From an uncultured Curvibacter sp. (GTDB lineage: Bacteria > Pseudomonadota > Gammaproteobacteria > Burkholderiales > Burkholderiaceae_C): DNA of 58,391 bases. Position 1 is the first letter of the stretch. Each line of letters starts with the position of its first letter. Location of the stretch: assembly GCA_903834975.1 (NCBI GenBank), contig CAILKX010000024.1, forward strand, positions 1 to 58,391, given 5' to 3'. Both the position numbers and the translations under genes were made by a program. Below, one piece after another: positions 45,375-54,428 of this stretch. Under the pieces are notes generated by a model, which made no database searches, was not told where the DNA came from, and saw only the letters and a program-made list of their open reading frames with translations.

Positions 45375-47108
45375 TTAAAACAAGAAATAGCGCTGCGCCA
45401 TGGGCAGGCTGGTGGCCGGTTCGCAAACCAACAACTGGCCGTCGGCGCGCACTTGGTAAGTTTGCGCGTCGACATCCATGCGCGGTGCATAGTGGTTCAG
45501 CACCATGTCGCGCTTGCCGATGTTGCGGGTGTTTTTGACCACAGCCAAGGTTTTCTTCAAGCCCATTTTTTGACCGACCCCCGCCGCCATGCCGGCTTGA
45601 GAAATGAAGGTCAAAGAGCTGTGACTGAGCGAGCCGCCAAAGGCGCCAAACATGGGGCGGTAATGCACCGGTTGTGGCGTCGGGATGGAGGCATTGGGGT
45701 CTCCCATTGCGGCCATGGCAATCGTGCCGCCTTTCAAAATCAGGGCGGGCTTGACGCCGAAGAAGGCCGGTTTCCAAATCACCAAGTCGGCCCATTTGCC
45801 GGCTTCAATGCTGCCCACTTCGTGGCTGATGCCGTGGGTGATGGCGGGGTTAATGGTGTACTTGGCCACATAGCGACGTGCGCGAAAGTTGTCGTTGCGC
45901 TCGGTGTCTGCGCCTTCCACGTCGTGCAATTTGCCGCGTTGTTGTTTCATCTTGTGGGCCGTTTGCCAGCAACGCAAAATGACCTCGCCAACGCGGCCCA
46001 TGGCTTGGCTGTCTGAGCTAAAGAGACTGATGGCACCCAGGTCGTGCAAGATGTCTTCGGCGGCAATGGTCTCTTTGCGGATGCGGCTTTCTGCGAACGC
46101 CAAGTCTTCGGCGATGGACGGATCCAAATGGTGACAGACCATGAGCATGTCCACATGCTCGTCCAAGGTGTTGATGGTGTAGGGCCGGGTGGGGTTGGTG
46201 GAACTCGGCAGCACATTGGCTTCACCGACCACTTTCAAAATGTCAGGGGCATGCCCACCGCCCGCGCCTTCGGTGTGAAAGGTGTGGATGGTGCGTCCCT
46301 TGAAGGCGGCCACGGTGTCCTCCACAAAGCCCGATTCGTTCAAGGTGTCGGTGTGGATGGCCACTTGCGTGTCAGTGGCTTCGGCCACATTCAAACAATT
46401 GTCGATGGCCGCCGGGGTGGTACCCCAGTCTTCGTGGAGTTTTAAGCCAATCGCACCGGCTTCGATTTGTTCGTGCAAGGCGCCTGGCAAACTCGCGTTG
46501 CCCTTGCCCAAAAATCCCAGGTTCATGGGAAAAGCGTCGGCGGCTTGCAGCATGCGTTCAAGGTGCCAAGGTCCGGGCGTGCAGGTGGTGGCAAAGGTGC
46601 CCGTTGCAGGGCCGGTGCCTCCGCCAATCATGGTGGTGACGCCGCTGCAAAGGGCTTCTTCAATTTGTTGCGGCGCGATGAAGTGAATGTGTGTGTCGAT
46701 GCCCCCCGCGGTGACGATATTGCCTTCGCAACTGATGACTTCGGTGCCAGGGCCAATCACGATGTCCACGCCCGGTTGTGTGTCGGGGTTGCCCGCCTTG
46801 CCAATTTTGACAATGCGCCCCCCTTTCAAACCGATGTCGGCCTTCACGATGCCCCAGTGATCCAAGATGACCGCGTTGGTAAGGACGGTGTCGACGGCAC
46901 CTTCGGCGCGGCTGAATTGGCTTTGGGCCATGCCATCGCGGATGGTTTTGCCACCGCCAAATTTGACTTCTTCTCCGTAACTGCCCGCCGCCAGGGTGAA
47001 GTCTTTTTCAATTTCAATGACCAAATCGGTATCGGCCAGGCGCAGGCGGTCACCCACGGTGGGGCCAAAAATTTCGGCATAAGCACGACGTGAAATGCTG
47101 CTCATCAC
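45375..47108 (-). CDS. ureC: Urease alpha subunit
   Basis: [32 protein letters not shown] (carbamylated Lys), [22 protein letters not shown]. Confidence 0.98.
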   Translation of the reverse strand: MMSSISRRAYAEIFGPTVGDRLRLADTDLVIEIEKDFTLAAGSYGEEVKFGGGKTIRDGMAQSQFSRAEGAVDTVLTNAVILDHWGIVKADIGLKGGRIVKIGKAGNPDTQPGVDIVIGPGTEVISCEGNIVTAGGIDTHIHFIAPQQIEEALCSGVTTMIGGGTGPATGTFATTCTPGPWHLERMLQAADAFPMNLGFLGKGNASLPGALHEQIEAGAIGLKLHEDWGTTPAAIDNCLNVAEATDTQVAIHTDTLNESGFVEDTVAAFKGRTIHTFHTEGAGGGHAPDILKVVGEANVLPSSTNPTRPYTINTLDEHVDMLMVCHHLDPSIAEDLAFAESRIRKETIAAEDILHDLGAISLFSSDSQAMGRVGEVILRCWQTAHKMKQQRGKLHDVEGADTERNDNFRARRYVAKYTINPAITHGISHEVGSIEAGKWADLVIWKPAFFGVKPALILKGGTIAMAAMGDPNASIPTPQPVHYRPMFGAFGGSLSHSSLTFISQAGMAAGVGQKMGLKKTLAVVKNTRNIGKRDMVLNHYAPRMDVDAQTYQVRADGQLLVCEPATSLPMAQRYFLF

Positions 47109-47410
47109 AAGGCTCCTTGAACCAGGCCGCGAAAGCCAAAGATGCGGCGATCACCGCCAATGTCCACCAGCGTCACGGTGCGCTCTTGGCCCGGCTCGAA
47201 ACGCACCGCGGTGCCCGACGCAATGTTTAAACGCATGCCTTGAGCCACTTGGCGGTCAAAACCCAGCGCGGCATTGGTTTCGGCAAAGTGGTAGTGGGAG
47301 CCGACTTGAATCGGGCGATCGCCCGTGTTTTTCACCAAGATGGTGCAAGTGCGTCGGCCCACGTTGAGGGGGTGTTCGCCGGGGTCGGTGATCAGTTCGC
47401 CTGGAATCAT
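47105..47410 (-). CDS. ureB: Urease beta subunit
   Basis: [19 protein letters not shown]...[23 protein letters not shown] overlap with ureC. Confidence 0.97.
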   Translation of the reverse strand: MIPGELITDPGEHPLNVGRRTCTILVKNTGDRPIQVGSHYHFAETNAALGFDRQVAQGMRLNIASGTAVRFEPGQERTVTLVDIGGDRRIFGFRGLVQGAL

Positions 47411-47455
47411 GCGTGCCTCTTGTGCCAATGTTGTGCCAGTGGAAAGGGGGTAAGG

Positions 47456-47758
47456 TCAAATAATGGGTTGGTGAACGGTTACCAATTTGGTGCCATCTGG
47501 GAAGGTAGCTTCGACTTGGATGTCCGGAATCATCTCGGCCACGCCGTCCATCACGTCTTGACGCGCCAAGATGGTGCGACCTTCGCTCATCAGTTGGGCC
47601 ACCGTCTTGCCGTCACGGGCACCTTCCATGACGGCAGCGCTGATCAGGGCCACCGCTTCCGGATAGTTCAATTTCAAACCGCGCGCCATGCGCCGCTCCG
47701 CGAGCAACGCCGCGGTGAATATCAACAGTTTGTCTTTCTCTCGGGGGGTGAGTTCCAT
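47456..47758 (-). CDS. ureA: Urease gamma subunit
   Basis: [36 protein letters not shown]; start at 47758. Confidence 0.97.
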   Translation of the reverse strand: MELTPREKDKLLIFTAALLAERRMARGLKLNYPEAVALISAAVMEGARDGKTVAQLMSEGRTILARQDVMDGVAEMIPDIQVEATFPDGTKLVTVHQPII

Positions 47759-47781
47759 GGTCTTTTTCCATCCAATTTCAT

Positions 47782-47796
47782 GCAAGCATTGTGCCG
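47782..47796 (-). promoter_or_regulatory. Candidate sigma54 (RpoN) promoter for ureABCEFG
   Basis: Minus strand CGGCAC-AATGC-TTGC(A): -24 GG and -12 GC at correct spacing, about 25 nt before the ureA ATG. Confidence 0.6.
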
Positions 47797-47851
47797 CTTT
47801 TGTCCGTCATTCAGGCCGCCTGTTTTGAATGGATCAGAAATATTTCCAAAG

Positions 47852-47868
47852 TTGGCACGGCCTTTGCG
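47852..47868 (+). promoter_or_regulatory. Candidate sigma54 (RpoN) promoter for urtABCDE
   Basis: AAAGTTGGCACGGCCTTTGCG: near-perfect match to mrNrYTGGCACG-N4-TTGCW. Confidence 0.8.
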
Positions 47869-47948
47869 ATAGCGTTTTGGCACTCAAGGCCAAAGTTTTG
47901 AGGCAAGTCCTAAGTTCTGTTTTTAGTCAACCTGTTTGGAGTCACCCC

Positions 47949-49214
47949 ATGATGAATCGTCGCGGAAGTTTGAAAACCCTGGCCGTTGCGGCCGCGCTGT
48001 CTGTTGGATCTTTGGTGCCCGCCTTTGCGGCTGACACCATCAAAGTTGGTGTGTTGCACAGCTTGTCTGGCACCATGGCCATTTCTGAAACCGTCTTGAA
48101 AGACACCGTTCTGATGGCCATTGATGAAATCAATGCCAACGGGGGTGTGTTGGGCAAAAAACTCGAACCCGTGGTGGTCGACCCTGCTTCTAACTGGCCT
48201 TTGTTCGCAGAAAAAACCAAGCAATTGCTGGGTCAAGACAAGGTCTCCGTGATCTTCGGTTGCTGGACTTCGGTTTCACGCAAATCGGTGCTGCCCGTCG
48301 TCGAAGAAATGAATGGCCTGTTGTTCTACCCCGTGCAATACGAAGGTGAAGAACTCTCTAAAAACGTGTTTTACACCGGTGCTGCGCCGAACCAACAAGC
48401 CATCCCTGCCGTTGATTATTTGATGAGCAAAGACGGTGGCGGCGCCAAGCGCTTTGTGCTGTTGGGTACCGACTATGTGTATCCCCGTACCACCAACAAA
48501 ATCTTGCGCGCTTACTTGCACAGCAAGGGCATTCAAGACAAAGACATCGACGAAAAATACACCCCTTTCGGTCACTCCGATTACCAAACCATCGTGGCTG
48601 ACATCAAGAAGTTCTCGCAAGGCGGCAAAACCGCGGTGGTCTCCACCATCAATGGCGACTCCAACGTGCCCTTCTACAAAGAGCTGGGCAATGCAGGCTT
48701 GAAGGCCAAAGACGTGCCCGTGGTGGCCTTCTCCGTGGGTGAAGAAGAACTGCGCGGCGTCGACACCAAACCCTTGGTGGGTCACTTGGCGGCTTGGAAC
48801 TACTTCATGAGCCTGAAGAACCCCACCAACGATGCCTTCATCAAGAAGTGGTCTGCCTATGCCAAGGCCCACAACATCGCCGGCCACAAAGACAAACCTT
48901 TGACCAACGACCCGATGGAAGCCACCTACATCGGCATCAACATGTGGAAGCAAGCGGTAGAAAAAGCCAAGTCCACGGATGTGGACAAGGTCATTGCGGC
49001 CATGGCGGGTCAAAAGTTCACCGCGCCCAGCGGCATCACGTCTGAGATGGACAGCAAGAACCACCACTTGCACAAATCGGTCTTCATCGGCGAGATCAAG
49101 GCCGATGGTCAATTCAACGTGGTTTGGAAAACACCCGCACCCGTCAAAGCCAAGCCTTGGAGCCCTTACATCGAAGGCAACGACAAGAAGCCTGATGAGC
49201 CTGTGACCAAGTAA
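47949..49214 (+). CDS. urtA: Urea ABC transporter substrate-binding protein
   Basis: ADTIKVGVLHSLSGTMAISETVLKDTVLMAIDEINANGGVLG; FGCWTSVSRKSVLPV; signal peptide. Confidence 0.96.
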   Translation: MMNRRGSLKTLAVAAALSVGSLVPAFAADTIKVGVLHSLSGTMAISETVLKDTVLMAIDEINANGGVLGKKLEPVVVDPASNWPLFAEKTKQLLGQDKVSVIFGCWTSVSRKSVLPVVEEMNGLLFYPVQYEGEELSKNVFYTGAAPNQQAIPAVDYLMSKDGGGAKRFVLLGTDYVYPRTTNKILRAYLHSKGIQDKDIDEKYTPFGHSDYQTIVADIKKFSQGGKTAVVSTINGDSNVPFYKELGNAGLKAKDVPVVAFSVGEEELRGVDTKPLVGHLAAWNYFMSLKNPTNDAFIKKWSAYAKAHNIAGHKDKPLTNDPMEATYIGINMWKQAVEKAKSTDVDKVIAAMAGQKFTAPSGITSEMDSKNHHLHKSVFIGEIKADGQFNVVWKTPAPVKAKPWSPYIEGNDKKPDEPVTK

Positions 49215-49231
49215 GCCCCTGAAAAAACCAA

Positions 49232-50839
49232 ATGCCTTTGCAATTTTTCCTCGTCGTTCGTTGGTCGGTGGCCTGCCTGCTGGCTCTTTTGATGGCGGGT
49301 CACGCCCAAGCGCTGACCGCCAGCCTAGCCAAACAATTGGTCACAGCCGATTCGGATGCCCGAATTCAAGCCCTGGGCCAAGCGGTTGAGCAACTGAGCC
49401 AAACGCCTGATCCGGCCACCTTGGTGCTGATCCAGGCCTTGGCCAACGACGAGGTGAAATTCAAAGGCGATCGTGTTTTTCTGATGCACGACAACCAACC
49501 CCGCGACGCGGTCAGCGGTGAGTTGGTTGCTCTGCCCGACGACGCAGAAGACGTCGTGAACAACAACCGCATGCGCGGTGAAATCGACGCCGCTTTGGCG
49601 TGGTTGAAACTTTTTGATGCCAATCCCGCCCAACGTTTGGCAGCCATCAAAACCCTGGCTGACGAATCCGATGCCGCCCATTTGCCTCTGCTTGAGAAAG
49701 CGCTGTCGCAAGAAACCACGCCTGATTTGCAGCGTCAGCTGCGGTTGGTGCGTGCCCGAATTTTATTGGCCAGCCCGCAAGCTGACCAACGCATTGAAGC
49801 CGTTCAGGTGTTGTCCAACGAGCACGACGCCACCACCAAAACCTTGTTGGTTGAGCAGCTCAAAAATGAAACCGACCCCAAAGTGCAATCGGCCCTTCAA
49901 CTGGCCTTGATCAAAATCAACAACGCCTTGGCTTGGAGTGAGCGCGCCGCGGCTGTTTTTTCTGGTCTCAGCTTGGGCAGTATTTTGTTGTTGGTCGCCC
50001 TCGGTCTGGCCATCACTTACGGCTTGATGGGCGTCATCAACATGGCACATGGTGAATTGATGATGCTCGGCGCTTATGCGACCTACACCGTTCAGGTGAT
50101 GTTTCAAAAATTCCTACCCGCATCCTTTGATTGGTATTTGTTGGCGGCTGTGCCGGTCTCGTTCTTGGTATCGGCCTTGGCGGGGGCGGTGTTGGAGCGC
50201 GGGGTGATACGCTTTTTGTACGGTCGTCCTTTGGAAACCCTGCTCGCCACCTGGGGCATTAGTTTGATGTTGATGCAATTGGTTCGCACGCTCTTTGGCG
50301 CTCAAAATGTGGGGGTTGAAAACCCCAGTTGGATGAGTGGCGGCCTCGTTTTGATGGGCAACTTGCAGTTGCCTTGGAACCGCATCATCATCATTGCATT
50401 TGCCTTCTTCGTGCTGCTGTGTATGTCCCTGTTGATTGGCAAGACCCGCTTGGGCTTGTTTGTTCGGGGTGTCACGCAAAACCGCCCCATGGCTTCGTGC
50501 ATGGGGGTCAACACCGCGCGCATCGATACCTATGCCTTTGCATTGGGCTCGGGCATTGCCGGCCTTGCGGGTTGTGCACTCAGCCAAATTGGCAATGTGG
50601 GGCCTGACTTGGGCCAAGGTTACATCGTCGACTCTTTCATGGTGGTGGTCTTGGGCGGCGTGGGGCAATTGGTCGGCACTGTCTATGCGGCCTTGGGTCT
50701 TGGTATTTTGAACAAATTCTTAGAGGGCTGGGTGGGCGCGGTGCTCGCCAAGATTGCCGTTCTGATCTTCATTGTGGTGTTCATCCAAAAACGGCCTCAA
50801 GGCATTTTTGCGGTGAAGGGCCGGACCGCACAAGACTGA
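49232..50839 (+). CDS. urtB: Urea ABC transporter permease UrtB
   Basis: Long N-terminal alpha-helical repeat region followed by LivH-like permease (GVINMAHGELMMLGAYATY). Confidence 0.95.
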   Translation: MPLQFFLVVRWSVACLLALLMAGHAQALTASLAKQLVTADSDARIQALGQAVEQLSQTPDPATLVLIQALANDEVKFKGDRVFLMHDNQPRDAVSGELVALPDDAEDVVNNNRMRGEIDAALAWLKLFDANPAQRLAAIKTLADESDAAHLPLLEKALSQETTPDLQRQLRLVRARILLASPQADQRIEAVQVLSNEHDATTKTLLVEQLKNETDPKVQSALQLALIKINNALAWSERAAAVFSGLSLGSILLLVALGLAITYGLMGVINMAHGELMMLGAYATYTVQVMFQKFLPASFDWYLLAAVPVSFLVSALAGAVLERGVIRFLYGRPLETLLATWGISLMLMQLVRTLFGAQNVGVENPSWMSGGLVLMGNLQLPWNRIIIIAFAFFVLLCMSLLIGKTRLGLFVRGVTQNRPMASCMGVNTARIDTYAFALGSGIAGLAGCALSQIGNVGPDLGQGYIVDSFMVVVLGGVGQLVGTVYAALGLGILNKFLEGWVGAVLAKIAVLIFIVVFIQKRPQGIFAVKGRTAQD

Positions 50840-50854
50840 TCTGGTGACAAGACT

Positions 50855-51973
50855 ATGACCACAACCTTAGAAATTCCAAAGCCGCCTGCCTTGCTCAGCC
50901 GTTCAGGCTGGAGCGGCTTTTTATTGGCCTTGGTGCTCATCTGCTTGATGGCACCCGCCATGAACTTACTGGCCCCCGATGGCAGCTGGTGGCACCTCAG
51001 CGACTACGCGGTCGCCTTGATTGGCAAAATCATGTGCTACGCCATTGCCGCTTTGGCGATGGACTTGATCTGGGGTTTTGCGGGCATTTTGAGCCTGGGC
51101 CATGGCTTGTTCTTTGCCTTGGGTGGCTATGTCATGGGCATGTACCTGATGCGTCAAATTGGCCGCGACGGTAACTACAAAAGCGACTTGCCCGACTTCA
51201 TGGTGTTTTTGGATTGGAAGACCCTGCCTTGGCATTGGACCTTCTCCAACAGCTTCATCGCCACCTTGATTTTGGTGGTGGTCGTGCCGGCGGTCGTGGC
51301 TTGGGTGTTTGGTTTCTTCGCCTTTCGCTCGCGCATCAAAGGGGTTTACTTTTCCATCATCACGCAGGCTTTGACGTTTGCGGCGATGCTGTTGTTCTTT
51401 CGCAATGAAACGGGTTTTGGCGGCAACAACGGCTTCACCGACTTCAAGCGCATCTTGGGCATGCCCATCGCCACACCGGGCATGCGCATGGGCCTGTTTG
51501 TGCTGACCGGCTTGACCTTGATGGGTTTCTACTTGATGGCCCGGTGGTTGATGCGCTCCAAGTTTGGCCGCGTCTTGCAAGCCATTCGAGATGCGGAAAC
51601 CCGGGTCATGTTTTCTGGCTACAACCCGCTGCCTTACAAGCTCACCATTTGGACCCTGTCGGCGGTGATGTGCGGTGTGGCCGGTGCTTTGTATGTGCCC
51701 CAGGTGGGCATCATCAACCCCAGCGAAATGAGCACGGCCGCCTCGATTGAGATGGTGGTTTGGACGGCAGTAGGGGGCCGAGCCACCCTGATTGGCCCCA
51801 TCTTGGGCGCCTTCTTGGTCAACGGCGCCAAGAGTTGGCTGACCGTGGTGGCCCCTGAATTTTGGTTGTATTTCTTGGGCGCTTTGTTCATTGGTGTGAC
51901 CCTGTTTTTGCCCACCGGTGTGGTGGGCTTGATCAAGAAACTAAAGAAACTGCGCGGGGAGGGCCAACCATGA
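50855..51973 (+). CDS. urtC: Urea ABC transporter permease UrtC
   Basis: LivM-like permease (GFAGILSLGHGLFFALGGYVMGMYLM). Confidence 0.95.
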   Translation: MTTTLEIPKPPALLSRSGWSGFLLALVLICLMAPAMNLLAPDGSWWHLSDYAVALIGKIMCYAIAALAMDLIWGFAGILSLGHGLFFALGGYVMGMYLMRQIGRDGNYKSDLPDFMVFLDWKTLPWHWTFSNSFIATLILVVVVPAVVAWVFGFFAFRSRIKGVYFSIITQALTFAAMLLFFRNETGFGGNNGFTDFKRILGMPIATPGMRMGLFVLTGLTLMGFYLMARWLMRSKFGRVLQAIRDAETRVMFSGYNPLPYKLTIWTLSAVMCGVAGALYVPQVGIINPSEMSTAASIEMVVWTAVGGRATLIGPILGAFLVNGAKSWLTVVAPEFWLYFLGALFIGVTLFLPTGVVGLIKKLKKLRGEGQP

Positions 51974-52746
51974 GCGTGGTGACCAACGACGAAGGCGTGA
52001 ATGTCGATCACGGTCGCATCCTGTATTTGGAAGACGTGAACGTGAGTTTTGATGGTTTTAAAGCCATCAACAACCTGTCGCTGGACATTGCGCCCGGCGA
52101 GTTGCGTTGCATCATTGGCCCCAACGGTGCCGGAAAAACCACGATGATGGACATCATCACCGGCAAAACCAAGCCCGATTCGGGCACGGTTTTCTTTGGC
52201 AGCACGATTGACTTGCTGCGCTACCGCGAGGCTGAAATTGCCCAGTTGGGCATAGGCCGTAAGTTCCAGAAACCCACCGTGTTTGAGAACCTCACGGTGT
52301 TCGAAAATCTGGAGCTGGCCTTGAAAACCGACAAAGGTTTTCGCGCTTCGATGTTCTTCAAATTGAACTCCGAGCAAACCGATCGTTTGGCCGAGGTCTT
52401 GCACACCATTCACTTGGCTGAACAGGTGACGCGGCAAGCAGGCAACCTGAGTCATGGCCAAAAGCAATGGCTAGAAATTGGCATGTTGTTGGTGCAAGAA
52501 CCCAAGTTGTTGTTGCTTGACGAACCGGTGGCGGGCATGACCGACGAGGAAACGGCGCGCACAGCGGAATTGTTTTTATCGCTGAAAGGCAAGCACTCCC
52601 TGATGGTGGTGGAACACGACATGGGCTTCATCAAAACCATTTCTGAGATCGTGACGGTGCTCTGCGATGGCTCGGTGCTGGCGCAAGGCACGCTGGATCA
52701 GGTGCAAGCCGATGAGCGCGTGATTGAGGTTTATTTGGGTCGCTGA
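51970..52746 (+). CDS. urtD: Urea ABC transporter ATP-binding protein UrtD
   Basis: GPNGAGKTTMMDIITGKTKPDSG; LSHGQKQWLEIGMLL; LLLDEPVAGMTDEE. Confidence 0.95.
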   Translation: MSVVTNDEGVNVDHGRILYLEDVNVSFDGFKAINNLSLDIAPGELRCIIGPNGAGKTTMMDIITGKTKPDSGTVFFGSTIDLLRYREAEIAQLGIGRKFQKPTVFENLTVFENLELALKTDKGFRASMFFKLNSEQTDRLAEVLHTIHLAEQVTRQAGNLSHGQKQWLEIGMLLVQEPKLLLLDEPVAGMTDEETARTAELFLSLKGKHSLMVVEHDMGFIKTISEIVTVLCDGSVLAQGTLDQVQADERVIEVYLGR

Positions 52747-52762
52747 TTGGCCGCCAAACGCT

Positions 52763-53455
52763 ATGCTCACAGTTCAAAACATCCATCAATATTACGGCGG
52801 TTCCAACATCTTGCGCGACGTGAGTCTGCAAGCGCCCTTGGGCCAAGTGACGTTGCTCTTGGGACGCAACGGCGTCGGTAAGACCACCTTGCTCAAATGC
52901 CTGATGGGCTTGGTGCCCATCCGCAGTGGGCACATTCAGTTGGATGGCCAACCGATAGAGAAGTTCACGCCCTATGAACGGGCCAAAGCAGGCATTGGTT
53001 ATGTGCCTCAAGGGCGTGAAATTTTTGCCCGCTTGACGGTGGAAGAAAACCTGCGCATGGGCTTGGCCACCCGGTCCGGACGCACCCCGATTCCCGCTGA
53101 GTTGTTTGAACTTTTCCCGATTCTGCAGCAGATGAAACACCGCCGCGGGGGTGATTTGTCGGGGGGGCAACAGCAACAACTGGCGATTGCCCGGGCCCTC
53201 GCCGCAGGTCCTAAATTGCTGATCTTGGACGAGCCCACCGAAGGCATTCAGCCCAGCATCATCAAAGACATTGGCCGCGTGATCCGCATGTTGGCGGACC
53301 GGGGCGACATGGCCATTTTGCTGTGCGAACAATATTACGATTTTGCAGAAGCCTTGGCCGATCACTATTGTGTGATGGAACGCGGTGAAGTGATCGCCAG
53401 CGGACCGGGCAGCGACATGCCAAGCAAGGGCATTCGCCAATTGGTGGCGATTTAA
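52763..53455 (+). CDS. urtE: Urea ABC transporter ATP-binding protein UrtE
   Basis: MLTVQNIHQYYGGSNILRDVSL; LGRNGVGKTTLLKCLMG; LSGGQQQQLAIARAL. Confidence 0.95.
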   Translation: MLTVQNIHQYYGGSNILRDVSLQAPLGQVTLLLGRNGVGKTTLLKCLMGLVPIRSGHIQLDGQPIEKFTPYERAKAGIGYVPQGREIFARLTVEENLRMGLATRSGRTPIPAELFELFPILQQMKHRRGGDLSGGQQQQLAIARALAAGPKLLILDEPTEGIQPSIIKDIGRVIRMLADRGDMAILLCEQYYDFAEALADHYCVMERGEVIASGPGSDMPSKGIRQLVAI

Positions 53456-53494
53456 CCCTGACTTTTAACCGAAGTCGACCGCCACCGTTTCACT

Positions 53495-54355
53495 TCACAT
53501 CGCCCAAATGCGCGGCGTGTTGTCGCTCAATTGGTGACCAACGCCCCACAGGTCTTGGCGCCATTGCAACCAAACGGTTTTCAACGTTTGCATCACGGGT
53601 TCCACTTGTGGACCCAAGACGCGCAACACCACCACTTGGTCGTTCGGACACGTGACCCCAGTCAAGGCAGCCAAAGGCATTTGCGCACTGATTTCACGGG
53701 CGCTGTTTAGGGCCAGTTCGACCCCTTTGTGCTGCTTGAGTTCGGCGCCACGCAACCAAAAGAGCGTGCCCACACAACGCATGCCGTGCAAACCCAGGCG
53801 GCTCTGCAGCCAACGTTGATCAAGGGCGGTATTGGCCGATAAGCACCCGCGCTCCAGCCAAACCCCAGGCACTTCCAGGTGTTGCCACAGGCTGCCGGTT
53901 TCAAACGGCTGATTCGCGTGCGGCAAACCGAGGGCGGTCACGTCCCAACCCATGATCTGTGCTGTGGGCGCCAATTGGGCGCGCACTTCGTTGCGCCCAC
54001 GGCAGGCGTTGTAGGCGATGGCCTCCAGGGGCAGCCATTCAAGGCGGCCTTCGTTGGCTACATTCAAAGTTGTTTTTTGGACCGCTTCGGCGTCAGCAGA
54101 ACGGTAAAAACGCGTCGCGCCGGGCGTGGTCATGAGGCCGTGAGCACCGGGCTCAACATGGACATTAAGTTCTAGGGTGTCTCCGCCCACAAGCCCACTC
54201 GGGGGGTGCACCAAGACGTTATGGCAAATGGCAGGGCCTTCAGGATAAAGGCTTTGCAAGATGCGCAGCGGCCCTTGGTGCAGGTAGCGGGCCACGGTTT
54301 GACGGCCTGCTTGATTGAGTGAGTAGCGCAGATCCAGTTGCGCGTGCCAAGACAT
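53495..54355 (-). CDS. ureD: Urease accessory protein UreD (UreH)
   Basis: HQGPLRILQSLYPEGPAICHNVLVHPPSGLVGGDTLELNV; TPGATRFYRS. Confidence 0.95.
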   Translation of the reverse strand: MSWHAQLDLRYSLNQAGRQTVARYLHQGPLRILQSLYPEGPAICHNVLVHPPSGLVGGDTLELNVHVEPGAHGLMTTPGATRFYRSADAEAVQKTTLNVANEGRLEWLPLEAIAYNACRGRNEVRAQLAPTAQIMGWDVTALGLPHANQPFETGSLWQHLEVPGVWLERGCLSANTALDQRWLQSRLGLHGMRCVGTLFWLRGAELKQHKGVELALNSAREISAQMPLAALTGVTCPNDQVVVLRVLGPQVEPVMQTLKTVWLQWRQDLWGVGHQLSDNTPRIWAM

Positions 54356-54372
54356 GAAAAAAATTTCCCATT

Positions 54373-54405
54373 AAAAAAGGCATTTGGGAACGAGTCCCAA
54401 ATGCC
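54373..54405 (-). terminator. Strong intrinsic terminator downstream of the porin gene, just upstream of ureD
   Basis: Perfect 11-bp stem GGCATTTGGGA / TCCCAAATGCC, 5-nt loop, followed on minus strand by TTTTTT. Confidence 0.9.
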
Positions 54406-54428
54406 TTGTGCCCTAAAAAAAGGGGTGA

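Noticed and set aside
47782-47796. Initial reading of TGCAAGCATTGTGCC as an NtrC binding site
   Set aside because: Half-site spacing is 2 bp short of the NtrC consensus; it fits a minus-strand sigma54 promoter much better.
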